A DNA stretch of 64,000 bases from contig NZ_NRCN01000002.1 in NCBI RefSeq assembly GCF_003130255.1, positions 248,001 to 312,000 of the forward strand. The letters are read 5' to 3'. Position numbers and translations under genes: made by a program. The DNA comes from Aggregatibacter kilianii. GTDB taxonomy: Bacteria > Pseudomonadota > Gammaproteobacteria > Enterobacterales > Pasteurellaceae. Shown piece by piece: positions 55,329 to 64,000 of the stretch (positions are counted from its first letter, which is position 1; each line of letters starts with the position of its first letter). The notes under the pieces were generated by a model. The model saw nothing but the letters and a program-made list of their open reading frames with translations, ran no database searches and was not told the origin of the DNA.

Positions 55329-56564
55329 CTATTTATTTTTTAATTTTTTCTCTAACTCCTTAATTTTTTTCAGAATAATTTTATCTTTTTTATCCCGTAA
55401 TAAATTAACCATTTTGTAATTATCTAATGCTTTGCTGAGATCTTGTGCTTTTTCCTCATACATCATGGCAAGAATTAAATAAAGTTCCGCCGGATCTTCA
55501 TCGTTTTGATCTTTTTCCGTGTTATATGCCAATGTGTACCAATAGGCCGCTTGATCAAAATCCTTCTGTACACCTTTGCCTTCTTCATAAGATGACGCCA
55601 AACGCATCATTGCCGCAGATGAGTTCAAATAAGCCGCTTTCTGTAATAATTCCACAGCTTTAACCTCATCTTTCTTAATGTCACCTATACCGAATGCATA
55701 AAAATCAGCTAACTGAAGCATGGCATAAGCGCTATTTAACTCTACACCTTTTTGATAATAAATTTCCGCTTTGCGTAGATCGCTTTCACTATAGAAATCA
55801 CCTAAAAATTCAATGGCATCAATGTCATTATTCGCGGCAGAACGCTCAAACCAATAAAGGGCTTTTTCTGTGTTGCCTTCATCATAAAACATCTGAGCGA
55901 GATAAAATTGCGCTTCTTCTTCATTTTTTTCTGCAGCTTGTTGAAATAAGGTCATCGCTTGTTTGGTGTGTTCTTGATTTCGATACATTAAGGCAAGGTT
56001 TTTCATAGAAACCACATTGCCCGATTCCGCGCCCAGTTTGAAATATTTCAATGCCTCGCCAAAATTCTGTGGCGTTCCGATTCCTTCATCATAAAGATAA
56101 CCCAACCAGTTAATATAATGCGTGTTGCCATTCTCTACGGCAGCTTTCATCGCATTAAAGCCTTCTCTGGCGTATTTTTTAGCCTGTTCACTTTCTTCCT
56201 CTTCTGCTTCAATAAAAATTAATTTTGCTTTTTCATTGCCTAACGCAATGGCTTCATTGGCAAGCTCAATGGCTAATGCGTTATCACCATTGTTAATAGC
56301 AAAATCGGCAAGAAATAATTTCGCATCAGCGTTCCCTGCCTCGGAAGCGGCAATAAATAGCTCTTTGGCTTTTTCCAGATTTCTAGGCTGTTTCATGCCA
56401 TAGCGATAATCAAAAGCTTCTTCAAACAAAGCGACTCCTTTATCGGCATTTTCCCCTTGTTTCACCATCTGTTGCGCGGTTTCAAGACCTTTCGGATAAT
56501 CGGCTAAATTCGGTGGTAACCCCAACACAGTTGCCGCAATAATAAAAGCAAGATTTGATAACAT
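55329..56564 (-). CDS. Sel1-repeat protein
   Basis: 411 aa from the ATG at 56564, behind GAGGAC; the open frame extends to 56603. A short hydrophobic N-terminus (MLSNLAFIIAATVLGLPP) suggests export. The remainder is a series of tetratricopeptide-like Sel1 units with the usual A-x-x-x-L/Y and G-pattern: NWLGYLYDEGIGTPQNFGEALKYFKLGAESGN, AQFYLAQMFYDEGNTEKALYWFERSAANND, AMLQLADFYAFGIGDIKKDEVKAVELL, AAMMRLASSYEEGKGV. Such proteins are adaptors for protein contacts. No partner is evident. Confidence 0.8.
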   Translation of the reverse strand: MLSNLAFIIAATVLGLPPNLADYPKGLETAQQMVKQGENADKGVALFEEAFDYRYGMKQPRNLEKAKELFIAASEAGNADAKLFLADFAINNGDNALAIELANEAIALGNEKAKLIFIEAEEEESEQAKKYAREGFNAMKAAVENGNTHYINWLGYLYDEGIGTPQNFGEALKYFKLGAESGNVVSMKNLALMYRNQEHTKQAMTLFQQAAEKNEEEAQFYLAQMFYDEGNTEKALYWFERSAANNDIDAIEFLGDFYSESDLRKAEIYYQKGVELNSAYAMLQLADFYAFGIGDIKKDEVKAVELLQKAAYLNSSAAMMRLASSYEEGKGVQKDFDQAAYWYTLAYNTEKDQNDEDPAELYLILAMMYEEKAQDLSKALDNYKMVNLLRDKKDKIILKKIKELEKKLKNK

Positions 56565-56769
56565 AATTTGTCCTCTATAAAGAAAAATACGATTAAAAGC
56601 CACCGCACTTTAGGAATAAAAATTAATGAAAAATTGCGCAGCATAATATCCCAATCCACTTAACATCTCAACTAACCAAGAGAAATTAAATAGTGAAAAA
56701 TCAATAAAATACCCATAAAGAAAAAGCGACAATTTTCATTGCCGCTTTTGTTTATTCGTTTAATTGAAC

Positions 56770-58032
56770 TTAGGCGTAAACCGGAAGACGCTTACAAATT
56801 GCCAACACTTTTTCTTTGGTAGCGGCAATCACTTGTTCTTCGTTTTCTTTGCCAAGCGCGTCTAATATATCGCACATCCAACCTGCAAGCTCTTTCACAT
56901 CGGCTTCGTTAAAACCGCGACGGGTCACGGCCGGGGTGCCGACACGAATACCGGAAGTAACAAACGGTTTTTGCGGATCATTTGGCACGGAGTTTTTATT
57001 CACAGTGATATTAGCTTTGCCAAGCGCCGCATCTGCCGCTTTACCGGTTAAACCTTGTTTGATAAAGCTTACCAAGAACAAGTGGTTTTCAGTACCGTTA
57101 GACACAACGTCATAACCGCGTTGTTTAAACACCTCCACCATGGCTTTGGCATTTTGGATTACCTTCGCTTGATACTCTTTATACGCCGGCTCTAATGCTT
57201 CTTTGAAACAAACCGCTTTTGCCGCAATAATGTGGACTAATGGGCCACCTTGGTTTGCCGGGAATACGGAAGATTGCAACTTTTTGTAGATTTCTTCATC
57301 ACCACAAGAAGAAAGAATTAAACCACCACGCGGACCACCCAAGGTTTTATGAGTCGTTGTAGTGACAACATGGGCGTATGGTAATGGATTTGGATATAAA
57401 CCTGCCGCAATTAAGCCTGCAACGTGCGCCATATCCACGAACAAATACGCGCCCACTTCATCGGCGATTTCACGCATTTTCTTCCAATCTACCACTTGAG
57501 AATACGCAGAGAAGCCGGCCACGATCATTTTCGGCTTGCTCTCTAAGGCTTTTTGGCGTACGTCTTCATAGTCAATTAAACCATCAGCAGTAATACCATA
57601 AAGCACAGAATTGTAGATTTTACCGGAGAAACTTACTTTCGCCCCGTGGGTTAAGTGACCACCATGGGCTAAATCCATCCCTAAAATAGTATCACCTGCA
57701 TTAATTAACGCGCCATATACCGCCGCATTAGCTTGTGAACCGGAATGCGGTTGTACGTTCACATAATCTGCATCAAATAATTCTTTTGCACGATCAATAG
57801 CAAGCTGTTCCACAATGTCGGCATACTCACAACCACCATAGTAACGCTTGCCCGGATAGCCTTCCGCATATTTATTGGTAAATTGTGAACCTTGTGCTTC
57901 CATGACGCGCGGGCTGGCATAGTTTTCGGAAGCGATAAGTTCAATATGCTCTTCTTGACGACGATTTTCATCTTGAATGGCTTGCCATAAAACCGGATCG
58001 TAATCGGCAATATTCATGCTCTTTTTAAACAT
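56770..58032 (-). CDS. glyA: Serine hydroxymethyltransferase
   Basis: 420 aa, standard length. PLP lysine in [16 protein letters not shown]; substrate segments [17 protein letters not shown] and [32 protein letters not shown]. It interconverts serine and glycine with tetrahydrofolate and supplies one-carbon units for purine synthesis (purD and purH are nearby but not in one operon). AAGGAAAA precedes the ATG at 58032. Confidence 0.97.
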   Translation of the reverse strand: MFKKSMNIADYDPVLWQAIQDENRRQEEHIELIASENYASPRVMEAQGSQFTNKYAEGYPGKRYYGGCEYADIVEQLAIDRAKELFDADYVNVQPHSGSQANAAVYGALINAGDTILGMDLAHGGHLTHGAKVSFSGKIYNSVLYGITADGLIDYEDVRQKALESKPKMIVAGFSAYSQVVDWKKMREIADEVGAYLFVDMAHVAGLIAAGLYPNPLPYAHVVTTTTHKTLGGPRGGLILSSCGDEEIYKKLQSSVFPANQGGPLVHIIAAKAVCFKEALEPAYKEYQAKVIQNAKAMVEVFKQRGYDVVSNGTENHLFLVSFIKQGLTGKAADAALGKANITVNKNSVPNDPQKPFVTSGIRVGTPAVTRRGFNEADVKELAGWMCDILDALGKENEEQVIAATKEKVLAICKRLPVYA

Positions 58033-58160
58033 TGTGTTTTCCTTCTTGGTAGTTAATTGGAATACGCGTTATTGTACTCAATTTCGCGGATAATTCTTAA
58101 TAAAACCGGATGTGTTTTTTTCACCATGATGATGAAAAATTTTCACCGGACTCATTGTTA

Positions 58161-58700
58161 TTAACGCACGCAAGAACTGGTGTAGCTCTTCTGTGCAGTT
58201 TTTTGTTCTAAAACAAGTGTATATTGTCCATTTTTCGGATCACGTGTTAATGACGTAATCGTAAAATTAATGGTGTTTTGTTTATTAATGCGTTTGCTGT
58301 ATTTCTTAAACAGATTTTCTTCGTAAGGTTTATATCTCGAATCCTTTTCCATTGCGTCCAAGGCGTCTTCGGTGTGGTTGCGTTGCACCGAATTGGTGGT
58401 GAGGGTATAAGTTAATTTGTGAGTCTGCTCATCGAATTTCCAGGTTCCCGTGCTGCTTAAATCATACACAAAAAACGGCTTATCAATAGGTTCAATAATC
58501 GAACTATTATTTACCAACGAACCGTCACTAATAAGTTTCAAACGGCTCACTGTCTTGGTGTTATGTTCCGGATAGCTGGCGGTACATTGCCATTCGCCGG
58601 TTAATTTACGATGGGTGATTTTGCCGTCATCCTCGATATTCACCAAGGTACAACCACCTAATAGTGATGCGGTTAATCCGAGTAAAACTAATTTTTTCAT
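58161..58700 (-). CDS. Putative lipoprotein (copy A)
   Basis: 179 aa. Lipoprotein signal MKKLVLLGLTASLLGGC with the lipobox Cys at residue 17. The mature part starts with a LTGEWQCTASYP segment and holds TGTWKFDEQTHKLTYTLTT and TLVLEQKTAQKSYTSSC. It resembles the next lipoprotein gene in layout (a GEW-C motif followed by a beta-rich domain of similar size). No family name can be given. Confidence 0.7.
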   Translation of the reverse strand: MKKLVLLGLTASLLGGCTLVNIEDDGKITHRKLTGEWQCTASYPEHNTKTVSRLKLISDGSLVNNSSIIEPIDKPFFVYDLSSTGTWKFDEQTHKLTYTLTTNSVQRNHTEDALDAMEKDSRYKPYEENLFKKYSKRINKQNTINFTITSLTRDPKNGQYTLVLEQKTAQKSYTSSCVR

Positions 58701-59058
58701 GTAAAAATCCTCTGTACTTACAAAAAGTTAAATCATAAGGGTACTGACTATTTGTGCCAAAGTCATTTAAAACGTTATAAAACAAATACAGAACCTACGC
58801 ATTGTTATTCTACTGCAAACAGCTTAAACATGTTACTAAACTATTTTTCAGTACTTTTATCCATTAAAGTTGTAATGCCCCCTAATGAATAAAAAACAGC
58901 ATCAAATGCTAAAGTTAATGGGGTAAAAAGAATTTTTTCTATTTCTAAAATGGTTGACTCATTTATTAAGACTGAAAGTAGATACCACAATCACACGATA
59001 CCGTTCAAAGTGCGGTCAAAATCACATGCGTTTTTATAAACCCTAGAATAACAACTGG
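58701..59058. other. Intergenic region without a supported gene
   Basis: This 358-bp AT-rich stretch between the two lipoprotein genes holds one uptake signal (59008-59016). I see no convincing coding region, RNA or repeat. Confidence 0.5.
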
Positions 59059-59607
59059 CTATTTCTTCGTATTAAACCACTGATTTAGTAATTTAATGTC
59101 TTTATCATTCTCCGTCACTTGTCGGCAAGTCGCATAGTCTTTGCCTAAAATCAGCTTATTGCCATCCTGTTTAAGCTCAATTGGCATTTCAACGTGATCG
59201 TTACACTTGCAATAAAAATCATCCAATTGTTCTTTTTCTTGCTGTTGCAGAGTTTTATTCTGTTTGATGGCTTTAGCAGCATTTTTACTGTGAGCAGGCA
59301 CCATAGAACGATCGGTGAAATCAAAACTTAAGACATCATTTTTGTTCTGCCATTTCACATTGCCTTTTGTCAAATAACGAATTGTTGTCTCCTTATCCAT
59401 CGCAATACTGGAAATTCCCCACAACGAACCGGAGCCATTGGATTTTAAGATAAAGTGATCCAAGCGATCGTAGGTTAATCTATCTTTCGTCGGTATAGAA
59501 TGACAAATCCACTCGCCTGCTAATGCTGAACCTTGTGTGTCGCCGGAAGCACTAGCGCAACCTGCCAATAATAAGATAGCCATACTACTCAACAAACATT
59601 TTTTCAT
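59059..59607 (-). CDS. Putative lipoprotein (copy B)
   Basis: 182 aa. Lipoprotein signal MKKCLLSSMAILLLAGC with lipobox LAGC. The mature part begins SALAGEWICHSIPT and contains GNVKWQNKNDVLSFDFTDRS and KLILGKDYATCRQVTEND, giving four to five Cys in the mature part (including CKCN). It is probably a diverged relative of copy A. Function unknown. Confidence 0.7.
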   Translation of the reverse strand: MKKCLLSSMAILLLAGCASASGDTQGSALAGEWICHSIPTKDRLTYDRLDHFILKSNGSGSLWGISSIAMDKETTIRYLTKGNVKWQNKNDVLSFDFTDRSMVPAHSKNAAKAIKQNKTLQQQEKEQLDDFYCKCNDHVEMPIELKQDGNKLILGKDYATCRQVTENDKDIKLLNQWFNTKK

Positions 59608-59686
59608 AACACGCTCCTTTTTCTCACAATGATAAACCGGACGTTTAAGTTCAAAGTGCAGTCATTTTTTTAACTATTTTTTATTC

Positions 59687-60910
59687 CTAAAAAGGAATCT
59701 CCAAAACACGGCAATTACACAAATCATCACTCTCAAACTCCGACATTTCGCCAACATTTTTGTTCGGAGTTGGGAATAAACGCACAGTTAGTGGTTTATT
59801 TAAGCGAAATGCCATCGTCCCAGTGTCGCGCATAATAGCTGCGAGGCTTTCTGCCTTAACATTTCCGGCCACGGGAACCGTGTCTAAACCGATACCACAT
59901 ACGGCGCTATACATCAGTAAAGCACGAATATCAAAATATTGTTTTTGTGTCCCTTCGGCTAAACCTAAATCTTCTGTCACCGCCAACATTAACCCAGAAA
60001 AACCAACCAATGGCACACCTTGGATTGATTTAAACACTTTTGTCAGTAAAGCAGAAACCTCTACTGAACCAGCCGCACCAAAATAGGGCAATCCCATTAA
60101 TTCATAAACTTTTGTCATAGATGAACAATTTTTTGATGGAGCCGCCGAACTATCAATGCCTGCAAATTCAAATTCACCCGATAATTTGACCGCACTTAAC
60201 ATGTCTAATACTTGATCTACATGATATTGCAGAGCCTGCAACATAGCTCGATAGCAATCAGCATAAAATTGATTATGAGGCGATTTTGGTACAGATTTTA
60301 ATACTTCGACTAATAAATCCGGTGTTTCTAAACCAATGACAAAACTGTTCGGCAAATGACTTAGATGGTAACCTGCCGGGAAATAAGGAATAAATGGCTT
60401 GCAGTTAAAATTCACAGTAAAGTTAAAATTACCTTCGCCACGAGGTGTGATGTTCGCAATTTGTTGTACGGCATAAACAGATTGCTCAATAAGTTCATTA
60501 TCTAACACGCCATTTTCATCTAATGGCACATTAACACAGGCATTACACAAATCGCCATAAGCAGCGATTAACTCAGGCAATAAAGCAATTTCCTCTGTAT
60601 TTCTGGCCGCACCAATTGCAAATCGAATACGAATCCCACTTTCATTAAATTTATTCAATAACTCCGTTAAATATTGCAAATCTGCTTTTGCTGTCTGCAA
60701 ATTGGTTAAATCTAAATATTCACCAAAAGGATTAGTAATCACTCGAATTGATTGCAAGGTATAACCGGCTTTCTGCACAGCCGGCAATAATAAATCGACA
60801 TCACGTTTTACAGCATGAAGAGCGGCTTCCCATTGAGTTTTATCTTTATGCAATGTCAGAAAAAAACTAATTGTGCGAATGCGACATAATTCCTTATTTT
60901 TATAATCCAT
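59687..60910 (-). CDS. DUF711 (UPF0210) family protein
   Basis: 407 aa. The family segment FAGIDSSAAPSKNCSSMTKVYELMG, followed by YFGAAGSVEVSALLTKVFKSI and FSGLMLAVTEDLGLAEGTQ, identifies DUF711, which is distantly related to glycyl-radical enzymes by fold but lacks a visible glycyl-radical loop. Family members are often next to a small ACT-domain gene; none is adjacent here. It is 17 bp downstream of purD on the same strand, so it may be co-transcribed with it. The reaction is unknown. Confidence 0.78.
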   Translation of the reverse strand: MDYKNKELCRIRTISFFLTLHKDKTQWEAALHAVKRDVDLLLPAVQKAGYTLQSIRVITNPFGEYLDLTNLQTAKADLQYLTELLNKFNESGIRIRFAIGAARNTEEIALLPELIAAYGDLCNACVNVPLDENGVLDNELIEQSVYAVQQIANITPRGEGNFNFTVNFNCKPFIPYFPAGYHLSHLPNSFVIGLETPDLLVEVLKSVPKSPHNQFYADCYRAMLQALQYHVDQVLDMLSAVKLSGEFEFAGIDSSAAPSKNCSSMTKVYELMGLPYFGAAGSVEVSALLTKVFKSIQGVPLVGFSGLMLAVTEDLGLAEGTQKQYFDIRALLMYSAVCGIGLDTVPVAGNVKAESLAAIMRDTGTMAFRLNKPLTVRLFPTPNKNVGEMSEFESDDLCNCRVLEIPF

Positions 60911-60927
60911 ATAATCCTTAACATTAA

Positions 60928-62211
60928 TTATTGTTCACGAGCCACGGCGCGATAGCCGATATCACGACGATAAAAACGGCCGTTCCATTGGATTTGTTCT
61001 GCAAGTTTCAGGGCTTTTTGTTGTGCCTCAAATACGCTTTCACCTAATGCGGTCACACAAAGCACGCGGCCACCGTTGGTGACTAACTTGCCCGCTTTCG
61101 ATTCTACGCCCGCCAAGAAAACTTTTTCATTTTCGACCGCACTTTGTGGCAAACCGGAGATTTCATCACCTTTACGATAATCCCCCGGATAGCCTTCTGC
61201 TGCCAATACGATACCCAAAGAAGCCTTCGGGTTCCATTGAGATTTCACTTCGTCCAATTTGCCATCACAGGCTTTAAGGCAAAGTTCCACTAAATCCGAT
61301 TCTAAACGCAACATGATCGGTTGGGTTTCCGGATCACCGAAACGGCAGTTAAATTCGATTACTTTCGGCTGACCATTCGGCATGATCATCAAACCGGCAT
61401 ACAAGAAACCGGTGTAAACATTGCCTTCTGCCGCCATGCCGTTGACCGTTGGATAGATCACTTCACGCATCACGCGCTCATGAATTTCAGGTGTCACCAC
61501 AGGCGCAGGAGAATAGGCCCCCATACCGCCAGTATTCAAGCCAGTGTCTTTTTCACCCACACGTTTGTGGTCTTGACTGGTCGCCATAGGCTCGACATTT
61601 TTGCCGTCTACCATGACGATAAAGCTCGCCTCTTCGCCATCTAAAAATTCTTCAATGACCACTCGACTGCCAGCTTCACCAAAGGCATTGCCGGAAAGCA
61701 TATCGCGCACCGCGTCTTCCGCTTCTTTCAACGTCATCGCCACAATCACGCCTTTGCCTGCCGCCAAGCCATCCGCTTTAACGACAATTGGTGCGCCTTT
61801 TTCACGCAAATAAGCCAATGCCGGTTCAACTTCGGTGAAGTTTTGATATTCCGCTGTTGGGATTTTATGACGGGCTAAGAAATCTTTGGTAAAGGCTTTG
61901 GAACCTTCTAATTGCGCCGCCGCTTGCGTTGGTCCGAAGATGTTTAAACCGGCTACACGAAACGCATCCACCACGCCAATCACAAGTGGCGCTTCAGGCC
62001 CCACGATCGTTAAACCAATGTGGTTATCTTGGGCAAATTTAACCAACGCAGGAACATCCGTTGCGGCAATATTCACGTTTTCAACCTTTTGTTCTAACGC
62101 CGTCCCGGCATTGCCCGGTGCAACGAAAATTTTATTCGCTAATGGAGATTGTGCAGCTTTCCAAGCTAGAGCGTGTTCACGACCGCCGTTTCCGATGATG
62201 AGGATGTTCAT
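60928..62211 (-). CDS. purD: Phosphoribosylamine--glycine ligase
   Basis: 427 aa, ATP-grasp enzyme of the second step of purine synthesis. N-terminal motif MNILIIGNGGREHALAWKAAQ; ATP-grasp segments PIVVKADGLAAGKGVIVAMT and VIEEFLDGEEASFIVMVDG; metal site VIEFNCRFGDPETQ. I chose the ATG at 62211, behind AAGGA; the open frame extends to 62256. purH lies upstream on the same strand with a palindromic element between. Confidence 0.97.
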   Translation of the reverse strand: MNILIIGNGGREHALAWKAAQSPLANKIFVAPGNAGTALEQKVENVNIAATDVPALVKFAQDNHIGLTIVGPEAPLVIGVVDAFRVAGLNIFGPTQAAAQLEGSKAFTKDFLARHKIPTAEYQNFTEVEPALAYLREKGAPIVVKADGLAAGKGVIVAMTLKEAEDAVRDMLSGNAFGEAGSRVVIEEFLDGEEASFIVMVDGKNVEPMATSQDHKRVGEKDTGLNTGGMGAYSPAPVVTPEIHERVMREVIYPTVNGMAAEGNVYTGFLYAGLMIMPNGQPKVIEFNCRFGDPETQPIMLRLESDLVELCLKACDGKLDEVKSQWNPKASLGIVLAAEGYPGDYRKGDEISGLPQSAVENEKVFLAGVESKAGKLVTNGGRVLCVTALGESVFEAQQKALKLAEQIQWNGRFYRRDIGYRAVAREQ

Positions 62212-62239
62212 GTTGTAGTCCTTGTGTCTTTTTGAATTT

Positions 62240-62357
62240 AATCCCCTCTTTAGCAAAGAGGGGTAGGGGAGATTTGGCAGAAGTTATTTCAACCTCATAG
62301 TACATTTAGTATCGTTTAAATCTCCCCCTAGCCCCCTCTTTACGAAAGAGGGGGGAT
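62240..62357. mobile_element. MITE-like palindromic element between purH and purD
   Basis: About 118 bp. The left arm AATCCCCTCTTTAGCAAAG... and right arm ...CGAAAGAGGGGGGAT are inverted repeats of about 37 bp, and each arm also holds its own small hairpin (CCCCTCTTT/AAAGAGGGG). The centre is a short AT-rich sequence with no coding capacity. This is the structure of a small non-autonomous transposable or REP-like element. Only one copy is present in the window. Confidence 0.65.
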
Positions 62358-62401
62358 AAGTAAAAAAGTAAGTCGTTCATTGAGCGAAGTTATGACATAA
62401 A

Positions 62402-64000
62402 TTAATGACGGAAATGCCGCATTCCGGTCAATACCATCACCATATTATGCTCATCTGCCGCATCAATCACTTCCTGATCGCGCATTGAGCCGCCTGGATG
62501 AATCACACATTGAATGCCTACTTTCGCCGCCGCATCAATGCCATCACGGAATGGGAAGAACGCATCGGATGCCATCACACAACCGGCCACTTCCAAGCCT
62601 TCATCTTGCGCCTTAATGCCTGCAATTTTAGCCGAATACACACGGCTCATTTGGCCTGCGCCAATGCCAATGGTTTGGTTATCTTTGGCATAAACAATAG
62701 CATTCGATTTCACGAATTTCGCCACTTTCCAGCAGAATAATAAATCTTTCAATTCTTGTTCGGTCGGTTGACGTTTGCTGACCACTTTTAAATCATCTAA
62801 GCCCACCATGCCTAAATCCGCATCTTGTACTAACAATCCACCATTCACGCGTTTGAAATCTAAACGTTGGGTACGTGCTTGCCATTCTCCACATTCAAGC
62901 AAACGGACATTTTTCTTACGTTTCACCACTTCAACAGCTTCCGCAGACACTTTCGGTGCGATAATCACTTCCACAAATTGACGTTCTACAATTTCATTTG
63001 CCGTTTTTTCGTCTAATTCACGGTTAAAAGCAATGATGCCGCCAAAGGCTGAGGTTGGGTCTGTTTGATAGGCACGGTTGTAGGCCTCTAAAATGTCTTT
63101 GCCTAAAGCCACACCACACGGATTGGCGTGTTTAACAATCACGCAGGCCGGTTCATCAAATTCTTTTACACATTCAAGGGCTGCGTCGGTATCCGCAATA
63201 TTGTTATAAGACAAAGCCTTACCTTGCAGTTGGTTTGCCGTTGCCACACTCGCTTCTTTTACATTGAGATCCACATAAAACGCGGCATTTTGGTGGGCAT
63301 TTTCGCCGTAACGCATAGTTTGTTTACGCACGAAGTTCAAATTTAAAGTCCGCGGGAATTGACCGCACTTCGCCTCCGCATCTTCTTCAGCAGCAACATG
63401 ATAAGGTTTCACCAACTGACCGAAATAGTTGGCGATCATGGAATCGTATTGCGCGGTGTGTTCAAATGCTTTGATGGCAAGATCAAAACGGGTTTCAAGC
63501 GTTAGGCTGTTGTGGTGTTGATCCATTTCGGCAAGAATGGCATCAAAATCCTGATTGTTCACGACAATCGCCACATCTTTATGGTTTTTCGCGGCAGAGC
63601 GCACCATGGTTGGGCCGCCGATATCAATATTTTCCACGGCATCTTCTAACGTGCAGTTTGGCTTAGCCACGGTTGCGGCGAAAGGATATAAATTCACCAC
63701 CACCATATCAATGCCTTCAATGCCGTGTTGCTGCATGATCGCATCATCCGTGCCACGACGACCTAAAATCCCGCCGTGCACTTTCGGGTGTAAGGTTTTC
63801 ACGCGACCGTCCATCATTTCCGGAAAACCGGTGTAATCGGACACTTCGGTTACCGGCAAGCCGTTTTGTTCTAAAAGTTTTGCCGTACCGCCGGTAGAAA
63901 GCAGTTTAACACCACGTTTTACAAGGCCTTGGGCGAATTCTACAATACCGGATTTATCGGACACGCTAAGCAATGCTTGGCGAATGGGGCGAGTTGATTG
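62402..64000 (-). CDS. purH: Bifunctional AICAR transformylase / IMP cyclohydrolase (start beyond window)
   Basis: The frame is open to the right edge; residues before the [15 protein letters not shown] segment (QSTRPIRQA) continue the family N-terminus, so only a few codons are missing. The N-terminal IMP cyclohydrolase domain shows [44 protein letters not shown]. The C-terminal transformylase domain shows the Lys-His pair in [13 protein letters not shown], then [15 protein letters not shown] and [12 protein letters not shown]. It catalyses the last two steps to IMP. Confidence 0.97.
   Translation of the reverse strand, partial: QSTRPIRQALLSVSDKSGIVEFAQGLVKRGVKLLSTGGTAKLLEQNGLPVTEVSDYTGFPEMMDGRVKTLHPKVHGGILGRRGTDDAIMQQHGIEGIDMVVVNLYPFAATVAKPNCTLEDAVENIDIGGPTMVRSAAKNHKDVAIVVNNQDFDAILAEMDQHHNSLTLETRFDLAIKAFEHTAQYDSMIANYFGQLVKPYHVAAEEDAEAKCGQFPRTLNLNFVRKQTMRYGENAHQNAAFYVDLNVKEASVATANQLQGKALSYNNIADTDAALECVKEFDEPACVIVKHANPCGVALGKDILEAYNRAYQTDPTSAFGGIIAFNRELDEKTANEIVERQFVEVIIAPKVSAEAVEVVKRKKNVRLLECGEWQARTQRLDFKRVNGGLLVQDADLGMVGLDDLKVVSKRQPTEQELKDLLFCWKVAKFVKSNAIVYAKDNQTIGIGAGQMSRVYSAKIAGIKAQDEGLEVAGCVMASDAFFPFRDGIDAAAKVGIQCVIHPGGSMRDQEVIDAADEHNMVMVLTGMRHFRH

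Overview
The window is a chromosomal segment of a gamma-proteobacterium of the family Pasteurellaceae, in the clade that uses the Haemophilus influenzae-type DNA uptake signal. I count 41 exact copies of the 9-base core AAGTGCGGT (either strand) between 3520 and 63370, several as inverted pairs that double as terminators. Gene content (frdABCD beside epmA, yajC-secD-secF beside tgt, secG beside tRNA-Leu(GAG), fecBCDE, adhE, purHD) also fits. I do not name a species.

Layout. (1) 1-2926 is the end of an integrated element: the C-terminal part of a P4-type primase/helicase and a P4-type tyrosine integrase next to the 3' end of tRNA-Leu(GAG). This part has no uptake signal. (2) 2927-6495 is housekeeping: tRNA-Leu, secG, topB, recR, ybaB. 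(3) 6700-11485: a membrane metallophosphoesterase and a fecBCDE iron-chelate ABC importer. (4) 11569-16276: epmA divergent from frdABCD, with FNR-like and CRP-like sites between them. (5) 16487-22613: putA (without the usual N-terminal repressor domain), putP and queA. (6) 22660-30270: a HisC-like aminotransferase with a twin-arginine leader, tgt preceded by a small-RNA-like double hairpin, four small genes (Excalibur protein, hemerythrin, TusA-like, exported unknown), then yajC-secD-secF. (7) 30488-33109: adhE.

(8) 33265-54083 is a 21-kb inositol island. It holds an RbsABC-type importer with two paralogous binding proteins, two Gfo/Idh/MocA dehydrogenases, mmsA/iolA, iolB, an RpiR-type regulator (iolR), iolC fused to a DUF2090 domain, and iolDEG. 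In its middle lies a four-gene minus-strand operon (45706 down to 41247): an inositol-monophosphatase-family phosphatase, an organophosphate:phosphate antiporter-family transporter, a second MFS transporter, and a PI-PLC-family protein with conserved catalytic residues but no signal peptide. I infer a route that imports glycerophosphoinositol or inositol phosphate, cleaves it in the cytoplasm, dephosphorylates it and feeds free inositol to the iol pathway. A 40-bp regulatory block (candidate IolR operator plus CRP-like site) occurs twice, about 140 bp upstream of both mmsA and the phosphatase gene, which ties the operon to the inositol regulon.

(9) 54209-60910: an unrecognised YD-repeat-like protein, a Sel1-repeat protein, glyA, two related lipoproteins and a DUF711 protein. 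(10) 60928-64000: purD and purH (purH runs off the right edge), separated by a 118-bp palindromic MITE-like element.
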